Made by a program: the position numbers and the translations under genes. DNA of 45,826 nt, taken from positions 1 through 45,826 of the forward strand of contig JAJNQE010000122.1 of the NCBI GenBank assembly GCA_021154985.1, in the 5' to 3' direction. Shown piece by piece: positions 36,044-44,960 of the stretch. How positions within the stretch are numbered: position 1 is the stretch's first letter; each line of letters starts with the position of its first letter. The notes beneath the pieces were generated by a model. The model worked only from the letters and a program-made list of their open reading frames with translations. It was not told where the DNA came from and did no database searches. The DNA comes from Hydrogenophaga sp. (GTDB lineage Bacteria > Pseudomonadota > Gammaproteobacteria > Burkholderiales > Burkholderiaceae_C).

Positions 36044-38176
36044 ATGACATCCGATCTTTTCGCTGCGGGGCCGAGCCCCGCCGAGCGAGCCGCCGAGTTG
36101 CGCGCCCAGCTCCATCACCACGCCCACCGCTACTACACCCTCGACGACCCGGAGATTCCCGACGCCGAGTACGACCGGCTGTTCCGCGAGCTGCAGGCCA
36201 TCGAGGCCGAGCACCCGGAGCTGCTGACCAGCGACTCGCCCACCCAGCGCGTGGGCGGCCCGGTGCTGGATGCGTTCACACCGGTGCGCCACCGCGTGCC
36301 CATGCTGTCGATCAACACCGAGACCGACACCGAACCCAGTGGGGCGCGCAACTTCGACATGCGGGTGCGGCGTGCACTCGGTCTGACCGAAGCCGATCCC
36401 GCCGTGGACTACGTTGCAGAGCTCAAGTTCGACGGCCTGGCCATGAGCCTGCGCTACGAGGGCGGCGTGCTGGTGCAGGCCGCCACGCGCGGCGACGGCG
36501 AGGTCGGCGAAGAAGTCACCACCAACGTGCGGACCATCCAGCAGGTGCCGCTACGCCTGCCGGCCGATGCACCGCCGGTGCTCGAAGTGCGCGGCGAGGT
36601 CTACATGCGCCGCGACGACTTTGATGCGCTCAACGAGAAGCAGCGCGCCAAGATCGCTGCCGGTGCCAAGGGCGAAAAGACCTTTGTGAACCCGCGCAAC
36701 GCCGCCGCCGGCGCCGTGCGCCAGCTCGACTCGGGCATCGCCGCCCAACGCCCCCTGAGTTTTTTTGCCTACGGCCTGGGCGAGATCACGCCGCCAGAGC
36801 AGGGCGGTCCGGCGTTTGCAACCCATTTCGATCTGCTCATGCAGCTCAAGGCCTGGGGCTTTCCGGTGGCCGAGCAGACCACGCTGTGCCAGGGCGCCGA
36901 TGCCTTGGTCGCGTTCCACCAGCGCATCGGCGCCAGCCGGGACCAACTGCCCTTTGACATCGACGGCGTGGTCTACAAAGTCAACTCGCTCGCACTGCAA
37001 AGGCAGCTCGGCTTCGTCACCCGCGAGCCACGCTGGGCCGTGGCGCACAAGTACCCGGCGCAGGAACAGCTCACCACGGTGCTTGCCATCGACGTGCAGG
37101 TCGGCCGCACCGGCAAGCTCACCCCCGTGGCCAAACTGGCGCCGGTGTTCGTGGGCGGCGTGACGGTGACCAACGCGACGCTTCATAACGAAGACGAGGC
37201 GCGCCGCAAGGACGTGCGCGTGGGCGACACGGTGATCGTGCGGCGCGCAGGCGATGTGATCCCCGAGGTGGTTGCAGTCGTTCTCCCGTCCGTTCAGCCT
37301 GAGCTTGTCGAAGGCGGGTCTGTGCAAGGGCTTCGACAGGCTCAGCCCGAACGGGGGCCTGTGTTCACGCTGCCGCGCCAGTGCCCCGTGTGTGGCAGCG
37401 ACGCCGTGCGCGAAGAAGGCGAGGTGGACTACCGCTGCAGCGGCGGGCTCTTCTGCGGCGCGCAGCGCAAGCAGGCCCTGCTGCACTTTGCCCAACGCCG
37501 CGCGGTGGAGATCGAAGGGCTGGGCGACAAGCTGGTGGAGCAGCTCGTGGACGCAGGCGTGGTCAAGACCCTGCCCGACCTGTACCGCCTGGGGCTCACA
37601 TCGCTCCTGGCGCTGGACCGCATGGCCGAGAAGTCGGCGCAAAACATCCTGGCGGCGCTGGAAAAGTCCAAACGCACCACGCTGCCACGTTTCCTGTTCG
37701 GCCTGGGCATTCGCCATGTGGGCGAAGCCACGGCCAAGGAGCTGGCCCGCCACTTCGGCCAGCTCGACCGCATCATGGACGCCAGTCTCGAAGCCCTCTC
37801 GGAGGTGGCCGATGTCGGCCCGGTGGTGGCGCAAAGCATCCGCACCTTCTTCGACCAGCCACACAACCGCGAGGTGGTGGAGCAACTGCGCGCCTGTGGC
37901 CTGAGCTGGGAAGAGGGTGAACCGGCCGAACGTGCGCCCCAGCCGCTGGCGGGAAAAACCTTCGTGCTCACCGGCACTTTCCCCACGCTCAAGCGCGAAG
38001 ACGCCAAGGCCTTGCTGGAGGCCGCCGGCGCCAAGGTCGCCGGCTCGGTGAGCAAAAAAACCGACTACGTGGTGGCCGGCACCGAGGCCGGCAGCAAGCT
38101 GGACAAGGCGAACGAGTTGGGTGTGGCGGTGCTGGACGAAGCCGGCATGCTGGCCTTGCTGGCATCGCTCACTTGA
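36044..38176 (+). CDS. ligA: NAD-dependent DNA ligase LigA, carrying a palindromic-repeat insertion
   Basis: 710 residues; E. coli LigA has 671. It seals nicks with NAD+ as AMP donor. Order: Ia domain with YYTLDDPEIPDAEYDRLFRE, adenylation domain with the nucleophile Lys128 in AELKFDGLA, OB-fold (VGRTGKLTPVAKLAPVFVGG), four-cysteine zinc finger (CPVCGS ... CSGGLFCGAQ), helix-hairpin-helix domain (GIRHVGEATAKELARHFG), and C-terminal BRCT (LAGKTFVLTGTFPTLKREDA). Between the OB-fold and zinc finger, residues 415-438 are encoded by a dispersed palindromic DNA repeat (37286-37357) that keeps frame. All catalytic motifs are intact, so the enzyme should work. The 3' end overlaps the opposite-strand cytochrome gene by 8 bases. 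Confidence 0.98.
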   Translation: MTSDLFAAGPSPAERAAELRAQLHHHAHRYYTLDDPEIPDAEYDRLFRELQAIEAEHPELLTSDSPTQRVGGPVLDAFTPVRHRVPMLSINTETDTEPSGARNFDMRVRRALGLTEADPAVDYVAELKFDGLAMSLRYEGGVLVQAATRGDGEVGEEVTTNVRTIQQVPLRLPADAPPVLEVRGEVYMRRDDFDALNEKQRAKIAAGAKGEKTFVNPRNAAAGAVRQLDSGIAAQRPLSFFAYGLGEITPPEQGGPAFATHFDLLMQLKAWGFPVAEQTTLCQGADALVAFHQRIGASRDQLPFDIDGVVYKVNSLALQRQLGFVTREPRWAVAHKYPAQEQLTTVLAIDVQVGRTGKLTPVAKLAPVFVGGVTVTNATLHNEDEARRKDVRVGDTVIVRRAGDVIPEVVAVVLPSVQPELVEGGSVQGLRQAQPERGPVFTLPRQCPVCGSDAVREEGEVDYRCSGGLFCGAQRKQALLHFAQRRAVEIEGLGDKLVEQLVDAGVVKTLPDLYRLGLTSLLALDRMAEKSAQNILAALEKSKRTTLPRFLFGLGIRHVGEATAKELARHFGQLDRIMDASLEALSEVADVGPVVAQSIRTFFDQPHNREVVEQLRACGLSWEEGEPAERAPQPLAGKTFVLTGTFPTLKREDAKALLEAAGAKVAGSVSKKTDYVVAGTEAGSKLDKANELGVAVLDEAGMLALLASLT
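37286..37357. repeat. Palindromic dispersed repeat inserted in frame in ligA
   Basis: Imperfect arms CGTTCAGCCTGAGCTTGTCG (starting 37291) and CGACAGGCTCAGCCCGAACG (ending 37353) surround a short spacer. The GAGC(T/C)TGTCGAAG ... CTTCGACAGGCTCAGCCCGAACG pattern is a widely dispersed proteobacterial palindrome. Read in this frame it gives VQPELVEG and LRQAQPERG, peptide signatures that recur wherever such repeats enter genes. It spans 72 bases, exactly 24 codons. Confidence 0.85.
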
Positions 38177-38480
38177 ACCCGTAGTACTCCCGATTCAGCA
38201 CCGCCGCGATGGCGGTGACTTCTTCCGGGAACAACTGAAGGTTCAGCTGGGTGCTGCAGTTCTCCACCATGCCGCGCAGCAGGCCGGCGGTGTTGATGCG
38301 GCCCCGCGGCCGGTAAATGGCGCTGCCATCGCCACCGACTTTGCTGGCGTGGCACTGGGCACACTTGTTCTCGGTGATGAGCCGGGCGCCCAGGTCCAGG
38401 TCGGCGCCTTTGAGGATGTCTGCGCCCTGGGCGTGGGCCAGCAGCGGCAGCAGAGCGAGCGCAAGCAGGGTGGTCTTCAT
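38169..38480 (-). CDS. Small c-type cytochrome-like protein
   Basis: 103 residues from ATG 38480, with AGGAGACC upstream. A Sec signal (TTLLALALLPLLAHAQ) precedes a single heme c site C40-A-Q-C-H44. A candidate distal methionine is Met75 in GMVENCSTQ; the extra Cys77 is unusual. The C-terminal helix is PEEVTAIAAVLNREYYGFK, typical of class I mono-heme cytochromes (compare cytochrome c-555-like helices). It is a probable periplasmic electron carrier with unknown partner. It is divergent from def and overlaps the end of ligA by 8 bases on the opposite strand. Confidence 0.85.
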   Translation of the reverse strand: MKTTLLALALLPLLAHAQGADILKGADLDLGARLITENKCAQCHASKVGGDGSAIYRPRGRINTAGLLRGMVENCSTQLNLQLFPEEVTAIAAVLNREYYGFK

Positions 38481-38556
38481 GAGGTCTCCTGTGGTGGGAT
38501 CGTGCGCGGGGCAGCGATCAGCGAAACTAAACCCATCTTTGCTGCTTGTCCAACCC

Positions 38557-39096
38557 ATGACCATCCACACCATCCTGAAAATGGGCGATCCGCGCTTGCT
38601 GCGCCATGCCCAGCCTGTCTCCGAATTCGACACGCCCGAGCTGCACCAGCTGGTGGCCGATCTGCAGGACACCATGGTGGCGGCCAACGGCGCTGGTCTG
38701 GCCGCACCGCAGATCGGTGTGGACCTGCAGGTGGTCATTTTTGGCAGCGGCGCGCCCAACCCGCGCTACCCCGACGCGCCGGTGGTGCCGCGCACCGTGC
38801 TGGTGAATCCCGTCATCACGCCGCTGGGCGACGAGGAAGAAGAGGGCTGGGAAGGGTGCCTGTCGGTGCCGGGCCTGCGCGGTGTGGTGCCGCGCTGGCG
38901 GCGCATCCGTTACCAGGGGTTTGACGAGCTCGGCCAGAGCATCGACCGCGAGGCCGAGGGTTTTCATGCGCGCGTGGTGCAACACGAGTGCGACCACCTC
39001 TGGGGCAAGCTCTACCCGATGCGGGTGCGCGATTTCACCCGCTTCGGCTTCACCGAGGTCTTGTTTCCCGGGCTGGACGCCAGCGAAGACGATTGA
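38557..39096 (+). CDS. def: Peptide deformylase
   Basis: 179 residues from ATG 38557. It removes the N-formyl group from nascent proteins using a metal, usually Fe2+. All three motifs are present: GAGLAAPQIG (45-54), EGCLSVPG (99-106, with the metal-binding Cys101) and HECDH (143-147, with two metal-binding histidines and the catalytic glutamate). fmt, the usual neighbour, is absent, so this may be the organism's second, stand-alone def copy (inference). The 77-base upstream gap is shared with the divergent cytochrome gene. No terminator is evident before the efflux operon. Confidence 0.96.
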   Translation: MTIHTILKMGDPRLLRHAQPVSEFDTPELHQLVADLQDTMVAANGAGLAAPQIGVDLQVVIFGSGAPNPRYPDAPVVPRTVLVNPVITPLGDEEEEGWEGCLSVPGLRGVVPRWRRIRYQGFDELGQSIDREAEGFHARVVQHECDHLWGKLYPMRVRDFTRFGFTEVLFPGLDASEDD

Positions 39097-39115
39097 AACA
39101 AACCGTCGCCGCATC

Positions 39116-39131
39116 GAAATGAATTGAAATG
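39116..39131. repeat. Helically phased GAAATG direct repeat upstream of the efflux operon
   Basis: GAAATG occurs at 39116-39121 and again at 39126-39131, exactly 10 bases apart, within a 98-base gap ahead of the efflux operon. A TAGAGT (39151-39156) is a possible -10. This could be a regulator site, but no regulator gene is nearby. Confidence 0.3.
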
Positions 39132-39194
39132 TTCGGGCGGGCAAATCATCTAGAGTCGGCCCCGGGTCAAACGAACGAACAGGGATTGCATTTC

Positions 39195-40616
39195 ATGAAG
39201 CACATGCTTGCCGCGGCCACCTGTGCCGCCTTGCTGAGCGCCTGCGGCGTGACCAAGCCGCCGACCGACGTGGCGGTGGAGCTGCCCGGCCGTTGGTACG
39301 CGCCACCGCTGGCCCACCAGGGCAGCACCCAGGCGCTCAGTGCCTGGTGGGGCCGGTTCGACGACCCGGTGCTCACCGACTGGAGCGAGCGCGCGCAGGC
39401 ACAAAGCCCGACCGTTGCCACCGCCCGCGCCCAGGTGTTTGCCGCCCGGGCCACCCGATTCGGGGTGGAGGCGCAGAACGGGCCGCAGGTGAGCGCGGTG
39501 GCCAACGCCAGCCGCGGTATCACCGACCCGACCATTCCGCTGGGCACCTCGCTCAGCGCGGGCCTGCAGGCTTCGTGGGCCGTTGGCCTCTGGGGCGAGG
39601 GCAGCGCCCGCCTGGGCAGCGCGCAGGCGCAGCAAGACGCGGCGGGTGCCGGCTGGCACGAAGCCCGGGTGCTGGTGGCGTCCGAACTGGCGCAGCTCTA
39701 TTTTTCGCAGCGCCTGTGCCGGGAACAGCTCGCGGTGGCCCTGCGCGATCGCGACTCGCGCGCGGTCACGGCGCAGAACAACAGCACCTCCGAGCGCGCC
39801 GGCCTCACCGCGCCCGCTGTGGCCGCGCTGGCCCGCGCGAGTGGGGCCGAGAGCGCAGCGCGCTACCGCCAGCAGGAAGAAACCTGCGAGCGCCAGGTGA
39901 AGTCGCTCACGGCGCTCACCGGCGTGCCCGAGCCCGAAGTGCGCCAGCGGTTGGCCGGTGCGCCGGCCTTGCTCTCATCCGAGCGCCTTGAGAACCTGCT
40001 TACCGTGACCGCCGTGCCGGCCGAGGTGATCCGCCAGCGGCCCGACGTGTACCGCGCGCAGCGCGAGCTGGTGGCCGCCAGCGAGGACGTGGGTGTGGCC
40101 AAAGCCGCCTTGTTGCCTGGCCTGTCGCTCTCCGGCAGTCTGCTGCGCAACCGCCTCTCGGGCGGTGGCACCACGGCCACGTTCAACACCTGGGCCATCG
40201 GACCCATCAGCCTGAGCTTGCCGCTGCTGGGCCGTGATGCCCTGCGCGCGAGCACCGACAGCGCACAGGCCCGCTACGAGGCGGCGGCCCTGGCTTACGC
40301 CGGCACGCTGCGCCAGGCCGTGGCCGAGGTGGAGCAGGCGCTGGTGACGCTCTCCAGCCTGCGCGAGCGAGAGGCGTCCACCGTGACCGCCGTGGCGGGC
40401 TACGAGCAGTCGCTCAAGGGCACCGAGGCGCGTTACCGCGTGGGCCTGGCCAACCTCAACGAGCTGGAAGAAGCGCGCCGCCTCAAGCTCAACGCCGACA
40501 GCAGCGCGGTCAACTTGCAGCAAGAACGCATCAACGCCTGGATCCAGCTCTACGTCGCCCTGGGCGGTGGCTTCGATCCCGTGAACAACCCCAACGCTCT
40601 CAGAGATCCCGCATGA
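39195..40616 (+). CDS. RND efflux outer-membrane lipoprotein (TolC/NodT family)
   Basis: 473 residues from ATG 39195; an ATG at 39129 is ignored because the lipoprotein signal begins with MKHMLAAATCAALLSAC. The lipobox LSAC lipidates Cys17. The protein has the duplicated TolC-type organisation: WWGRFDDPVLTDWSERAQAQ, LQASWAVGLWGEGSARLGSA, RQRPDVYRAQRELVAASEDV, VAKAALLPGLSLSGSLLRNR and RYRVGLANLNELEEARRLKL. It would form the trimeric outer-membrane channel of the pump encoded next. The stop overlaps the ATG of the adaptor gene (ATGA). First gene of a three-gene operon. Confidence 0.93.
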   Translation: MKHMLAAATCAALLSACGVTKPPTDVAVELPGRWYAPPLAHQGSTQALSAWWGRFDDPVLTDWSERAQAQSPTVATARAQVFAARATRFGVEAQNGPQVSAVANASRGITDPTIPLGTSLSAGLQASWAVGLWGEGSARLGSAQAQQDAAGAGWHEARVLVASELAQLYFSQRLCREQLAVALRDRDSRAVTAQNNSTSERAGLTAPAVAALARASGAESAARYRQQEETCERQVKSLTALTGVPEPEVRQRLAGAPALLSSERLENLLTVTAVPAEVIRQRPDVYRAQRELVAASEDVGVAKAALLPGLSLSGSLLRNRLSGGGTTATFNTWAIGPISLSLPLLGRDALRASTDSAQARYEAAALAYAGTLRQAVAEVEQALVTLSSLREREASTVTAVAGYEQSLKGTEARYRVGLANLNELEEARRLKLNADSSAVNLQQERINAWIQLYVALGGGFDPVNNPNALRDPA

Positions 40617-41728
40617 ACGCCACAACTTCCTCATCGCGCAAACGCTGGCTCTGGCTGGCCGTCGCACTGGCCCTGGTGCTGCTGGTGGTCTTCTGGGCGT
40701 TCATCAAGAAGCCGGTAGCGCCCGAAGCCGACGCGGCCGCCGCAGGCCCCAAGCCCTCGCTCACCGTGACGGTGGCCCAGCCCGAGCGCAGCAGCTTGCC
40801 GATCCGCCTGCAGGCCAACGGCAACATCACCGCCTGGCAGGAGGCCAGCGTGGGCGCCGAGCTCAACGGTTTGCGGCTGGCGTCGGTGAACGTGAACGTG
40901 GGTGACGTGGTGCGCAAGGGGCAGGTGCTGGCCGAGTTCGCGCGCGAGACCACGCAGGCCGACAGCCTGCAGAGCCGCGCCAGCCTGATGCAGGCCGAGG
41001 CCAGCTTCGAGAACGCCAAAGCCGACGCCGACCGCGCGCGCTCCATCCAGGACAGCGGTGCGCTCTCCGCGTCGCAGGTGGCGCAGTACCTCACGCAAGA
41101 GAAGGTGGCGCGCGCACAGCTCGAAGCCGCCAAGGCGGTGCTGAGCGCCACCGAGGTACGGCTGGGCAACACCAAGGTGCTCGCGCCCGACGACGGCGTG
41201 ATCTCGGCGCGCAGCGCCACCGTGGGCGCGGTGGTGAGTGCGGGGCAGGAGCTGTTCCGCCTGGTGCGCCAGAGCCGCATGGAGTGGCGCGCGGAGGTCA
41301 CCCCGAGCGAGGTCGGCCGCGTGAGCAAGGGCCAGGAGGTGCAGGTCACGGCGGCCAGCGGGCTGGAGATCACGGGCCGGGTGCGCGCCATTGCACCGAG
41401 CGCCGATCCGCAGACGCGCAACATCCTGGTGTTCGTGGACCTGCCGAAGAACGACGCGCTGAAAGCGGGCACCTTTGCCAAAGGCTTTTTCGAGCTGGGC
41501 CAGAGCGATGCGCGCACGGTGCCCAGCGAATCCATCGTGGTGCGCGACGGCAGCAACTACGTGTTCGTCATCGATCCGCAGAACAAGGCCAGCCAGCGCA
41601 AGGTGCAGACCGGGCGCCGTGTGGGCGAACGGGTGGAGGTGCTGGAAGGCGTGAAGGCGGACGAGCCGGTGGCGGTGCAGGGCGCTGGCTTTCTGAACGA
41701 AGCCGATCTTGTCAAAGTGGTGAAGTGA
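40613..41728 (+). CDS. RND efflux periplasmic adaptor (membrane fusion protein)
   Basis: 371 residues. An N-terminal membrane anchor (WLWLAVALALVLLVVFWAFI) is followed by the lipoyl-like half PIRLQANGNITAWQEASVGA and RKGQVLAEFARETTQADSLQ. A short coiled hairpin follows (about 115-195), with VLAPDDGVISARSATVGAVV as the second half-motif. Then come beta-barrel and membrane-proximal domains, with MEWRAEVTPSEVGRVSKGQE, ILVFVDLP and VEVLEGVKADEPVAVQG. It links the pump to the outer-membrane channel. It is coupled by ATGA overlap to the upstream gene and ten bases from the pump gene. Confidence 0.93.
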   Translation: MNATTSSSRKRWLWLAVALALVLLVVFWAFIKKPVAPEADAAAAGPKPSLTVTVAQPERSSLPIRLQANGNITAWQEASVGAELNGLRLASVNVNVGDVVRKGQVLAEFARETTQADSLQSRASLMQAEASFENAKADADRARSIQDSGALSASQVAQYLTQEKVARAQLEAAKAVLSATEVRLGNTKVLAPDDGVISARSATVGAVVSAGQELFRLVRQSRMEWRAEVTPSEVGRVSKGQEVQVTAASGLEITGRVRAIAPSADPQTRNILVFVDLPKNDALKAGTFAKGFFELGQSDARTVPSESIVVRDGSNYVFVIDPQNKASQRKVQTGRRVGERVEVLEGVKADEPVAVQGAGFLNEADLVKVVK

Positions 41729-41738
41729 GGACCGGGCC

Positions 41739-44700
41739 ATGAACGTCTCAGCCTGGTCCATCAAGAATCCGATTCCAGCGGCGATGCTGTTCTTCATGCT
41801 CACGCTGGCGGGCCTGTTCTCGTTCCAGCAGATGAAGGTGCAGAACTTCCCCGACCTGGACGTGCCCAACATCACGGTGAGCGCCAGCCTGCCGGGCGCC
41901 GCGCCCAACCAGCTTGAGAACGACGTGGCGCGGGTCATCGAGAACAGCCTGGCTTCGCTGCAGGGCATCAAGCACATCACCACCAAGGTGCAGGACGGCG
42001 CGGTCACCATCACGACCGAATTCCGCATCGAGAAGAACACGCAGGAGGCGCTGGACGATGTGCGCTCGGCCGTGGCCAAGGTGCGCGGCGATTTGCCGGC
42101 CGATCTGCGCGAACCCATCATCAACAAGGTCGAGCTCGCCGGTGGCGCGGTGTTGGCCTACACCGTGTCGTCCGACAAGATGGACGCGGAAGCCATCTCG
42201 TGGTTTGTCGAGAACGACATTTCGAAGCTGCTGCTTTCGGTGCGCGGCGTGGGCGCGATCAATCGCGTGGGTGGGGTGGACCGCGAAGTGCAGGTGCTGC
42301 TCGATCCGCTCAAGCTGCAAGCCTTGGGCGCGAGTGCGGCCGATGTGTCGCGGCAGTTGGCCAGGGTGCAGATCGAGAGCGCGGGTGGGCGTGTGGACCT
42401 GGGTGGCAGCCAGCAGCCGCTGCGCACGCTGTCGTCGCTGCAGTCGGCGCAAGAACTGGCGCGGCTCGAACTGTCGCTCTCCGATGGCCGCCGGGTGCGG
42501 CTTGACCAGATCGCCACCATCCAGGACACGGTGGCCGAACCCACGGCAGCGGCGTTTCTGGACGGCAAGCCGGTGGTGGGGTTCGAGGTGGCGCGCAGCC
42601 GGGGGGCGAGCGAGATCGAGGTGGGCAACGGCGTGCGCGAGAAGCTCAAGGAGCTGCAGGCCGCACGGCCCGACCTCAGCATCACCGAATCGTTCGACTT
42701 CGTGACGCCGGTGCAAGAGGAGTTCGACGGCTCGATGGTGTTGCTGTACGAAGGCGCCATCCTCGCGGTGTTGGTGGTGTGGCTCTTCTTGCGCGATTTC
42801 CGCGCCACGGTGGTCTCGGCCGTGGCGCTGCCGCTCTCGGCCATTCCGGCCTTCATCGGCATGCACTACATGGGCTTCACCATCAACGTGGTGACGCTGT
42901 TGGCCATGTCGCTGGTGATCGGCATTCTGGTGGACGATGCCATCGTGGAGGTCGAGAACATCGTGCGCCACATGCGCATGGGCAAGACGCCGTACCAGGC
43001 GTCCATGGAAGCGGCCGACGAGATTGGTCTGGCGGTGATCGCCACCACCTTCGCACTGATCGCGGTGTTCCTGCCCACCGCCTTCATGTCGGGTATTCCC
43101 GGCAAGTTTTTCAAGCAGTTCGGCTGGACAGCGTCGTTTGCGGTGTTCGCCTCGCTGGTGGTGGCGCGCGCGCTCACGCCCATGATGGCGGCGTACCTTT
43201 TGAAGCCGGTGGTGATGGCCAAGGACATGCCGCGCTGGGCGCGCAGCAACCGCGTGACCGGCGCCTTCTGGCGCTGGATGACCAACCAGGACGAACCCGC
43301 CTGGCTCGACACCTACCAGGGCTGGGCGGCGTGGTGCATTCGCCACCGCTGGGTCACCATGGTCGGAGCCGGCGTGTTTTTTGTGGGTTCGCTCATGCTG
43401 ATCCCGCTGCTGCCGCAGGGCTTCATTCCGCCCGACGACAACTCGCAGACGCAGGTCTACATCGAGCTGCCACCGGGTGCCACGCTGCAGCAGACCATCG
43501 CGAGCGCCGAGCGTGCGCGCCTGCTGGTGATGGAGGTGCCCCACGTGAAGTCGGTCTACACCACCATCGGCTCGGGCTCGGCGGGCAGCGACCCGTTTGC
43601 GCCGCAGGGCACGGCCGAGTCGCGCAAGGCGGCACTGACCATTCAGCTCGATGCGCGGGGCACGCGCCCGCGCAAGCAGGTCATTGAAAACCAGATGCGC
43701 GCGGCCATGTCCAATCTGCCGGGCGTGCGCAGCAAGGTGGGTCTCGGTGGCTCGGGTGAAAAGTACATCCTGACGCTCACGGGCAACGACGCCGCCGCGC
43801 TCACCAGCGCCGCCACCGGCATCGAGCGCGACCTGCGCACCATTCCCGGCGTGGGCAGCGTGCAGTCCACCGCGTCGCTGGTGCGCACCGAGATCAGCGT
43901 CACGCCCGACCTGGCGCGCGCTGCCGACATGGGCGTGACCAGCAGCGCGATCGCCGAGACCTTGCGCATTGCCACCGTGGGTGATTACGACACGGCGCTC
44001 CCGAAGATGAACCTGCCGCAGCGGCAGATTCCCATCGGGGTCAAGCTCGACGCCTCCGCCCGTGGTGATCTGGACTTGCTGGCCCGTCTGGCGGTGCCGG
44101 GCGCCAAGGGGCCGGTGATGCTGGGGCAGGTGGCCACGCTGAGCTTTGGCGGCGGCCCGGCCGTGATCGACCGCTACGACCGTGCGCGCAACATCAACTT
44201 TGAAGTCGAGCTCGCCGGCATTGCGCTGGGCGACATGAAGAACGCGGTGGACAAACTGCCCAGCCTGCGCAACCTGCCACCGGGCGTGTCGGTGCTGGAG
44301 ATCGGCGACGCCGAGGTGCAGGGCGAGCTGTTCGCCAGCTTCGGCCTGGCCATGCTCACCGGCGTGCTGTGCATCTACATCGTGCTGGTGCTGCTGTTCA
44401 AGGCCTTCCTGCACCCGGTGACCATTCTGGCGGCGCTGCCGCTGTCGCTGGGTGGCGCGTTCGTGGCGCTGCTGCTGGCGGACAAGAGTTTTTCCATGCC
44501 CTCGCTGATCGGTCTGATCATGTTGATGGGGGTGGCCACCAAGAATTCGATCCTGCTGGTGGAGTACGCGATTGAAGCGCGACGCGAGCACGGCATGAAC
44601 CGCCTGGAGGCCATCCTGGATGCTTGCCACAAGCGCGCGCGCCCGATCGTGATGACGACGATCGCCATGGGCGCGGGCATGTTGCCGATTGCAGTGGGCT

Positions 44701-44897
44701 GGGGTGCGGCGGACAGCAGTTTCCGGTCACCCATGGCGGTGGCGGTGATCGGTGGGTTGATCACGTCGACCTTCCTGAGCCTGCTGGTGATCCCGGCGGT
44801 GTTCACGCTGGTGGACGATGTGTCGATCTGGTTCGGGAAAATGTTTGGGCGCAAACCTTCTGGAGCCGAGTCGTCGTCGGAGGCATTGCGCGCCTAG
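41739..44897 (+). CDS. RND family efflux transporter, inner-membrane pump (HAE1-type)
   Basis: 1052 residues, typical of AcrB/MexF/MdtB-like pumps. It is a proton-driven trimer with twelve membrane segments and two large periplasmic loops. TM1 starts WSIKNPIPAAMLFFMLTLAG. TM4 carries the paired aspartates in VIGILVDDAIVEVENIVRHM. TM10 carries the lysine in GLIMLMGVATKNSILLVEYA. These are the proton-relay residues. Substrate is unknown; drugs, solvents and siderophore-like compounds are all possible. No TetR, MarR or LysR regulator lies beside the operon. A long inverted-repeat element follows at 44961-45062. Confidence 0.96.
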   Translation: MNVSAWSIKNPIPAAMLFFMLTLAGLFSFQQMKVQNFPDLDVPNITVSASLPGAAPNQLENDVARVIENSLASLQGIKHITTKVQDGAVTITTEFRIEKNTQEALDDVRSAVAKVRGDLPADLREPIINKVELAGGAVLAYTVSSDKMDAEAISWFVENDISKLLLSVRGVGAINRVGGVDREVQVLLDPLKLQALGASAADVSRQLARVQIESAGGRVDLGGSQQPLRTLSSLQSAQELARLELSLSDGRRVRLDQIATIQDTVAEPTAAAFLDGKPVVGFEVARSRGASEIEVGNGVREKLKELQAARPDLSITESFDFVTPVQEEFDGSMVLLYEGAILAVLVVWLFLRDFRATVVSAVALPLSAIPAFIGMHYMGFTINVVTLLAMSLVIGILVDDAIVEVENIVRHMRMGKTPYQASMEAADEIGLAVIATTFALIAVFLPTAFMSGIPGKFFKQFGWTASFAVFASLVVARALTPMMAAYLLKPVVMAKDMPRWARSNRVTGAFWRWMTNQDEPAWLDTYQGWAAWCIRHRWVTMVGAGVFFVGSLMLIPLLPQGFIPPDDNSQTQVYIELPPGATLQQTIASAERARLLVMEVPHVKSVYTTIGSGSAGSDPFAPQGTAESRKAALTIQLDARGTRPRKQVIENQMRAAMSNLPGVRSKVGLGGSGEKYILTLTGNDAAALTSAATGIERDLRTIPGVGSVQSTASLVRTEISVTPDLARAADMGVTSSAIAETLRIATVGDYDTALPKMNLPQRQIPIGVKLDASARGDLDLLARLAVPGAKGPVMLGQVATLSFGGGPAVIDRYDRARNINFEVELAGIALGDMKNAVDKLPSLRNLPPGVSVLEIGDAEVQGELFASFGLAMLTGVLCIYIVLVLLFKAFLHPVTILAALPLSLGGAFVALLLADKSFSMPSLIGLIMLMGVATKNSILLVEYAIEARREHGMNRLEAILDACHKRARPIVMTTIAMGAGMLPIAVGWGAADSSFRSPMAVAVIGGLITSTFLSLLVIPAVFTLVDDVSIWFGKMFGRKPSGAESSSEALRA

Positions 44898-44960
44898 TGG
44901 GTTGGCGGGCGCGTGAGCGCATGAAGTGATGTTGGAGCGAGCACTTGACGCGTGCAACGA

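Noticed and set aside
41748..44630. 960-residue open frame antisense to the RND pump gene
   Set aside because: Composition (His, Arg, Gln-rich) and lack of any motif mark it as a shadow of the plus-strand pump gene.
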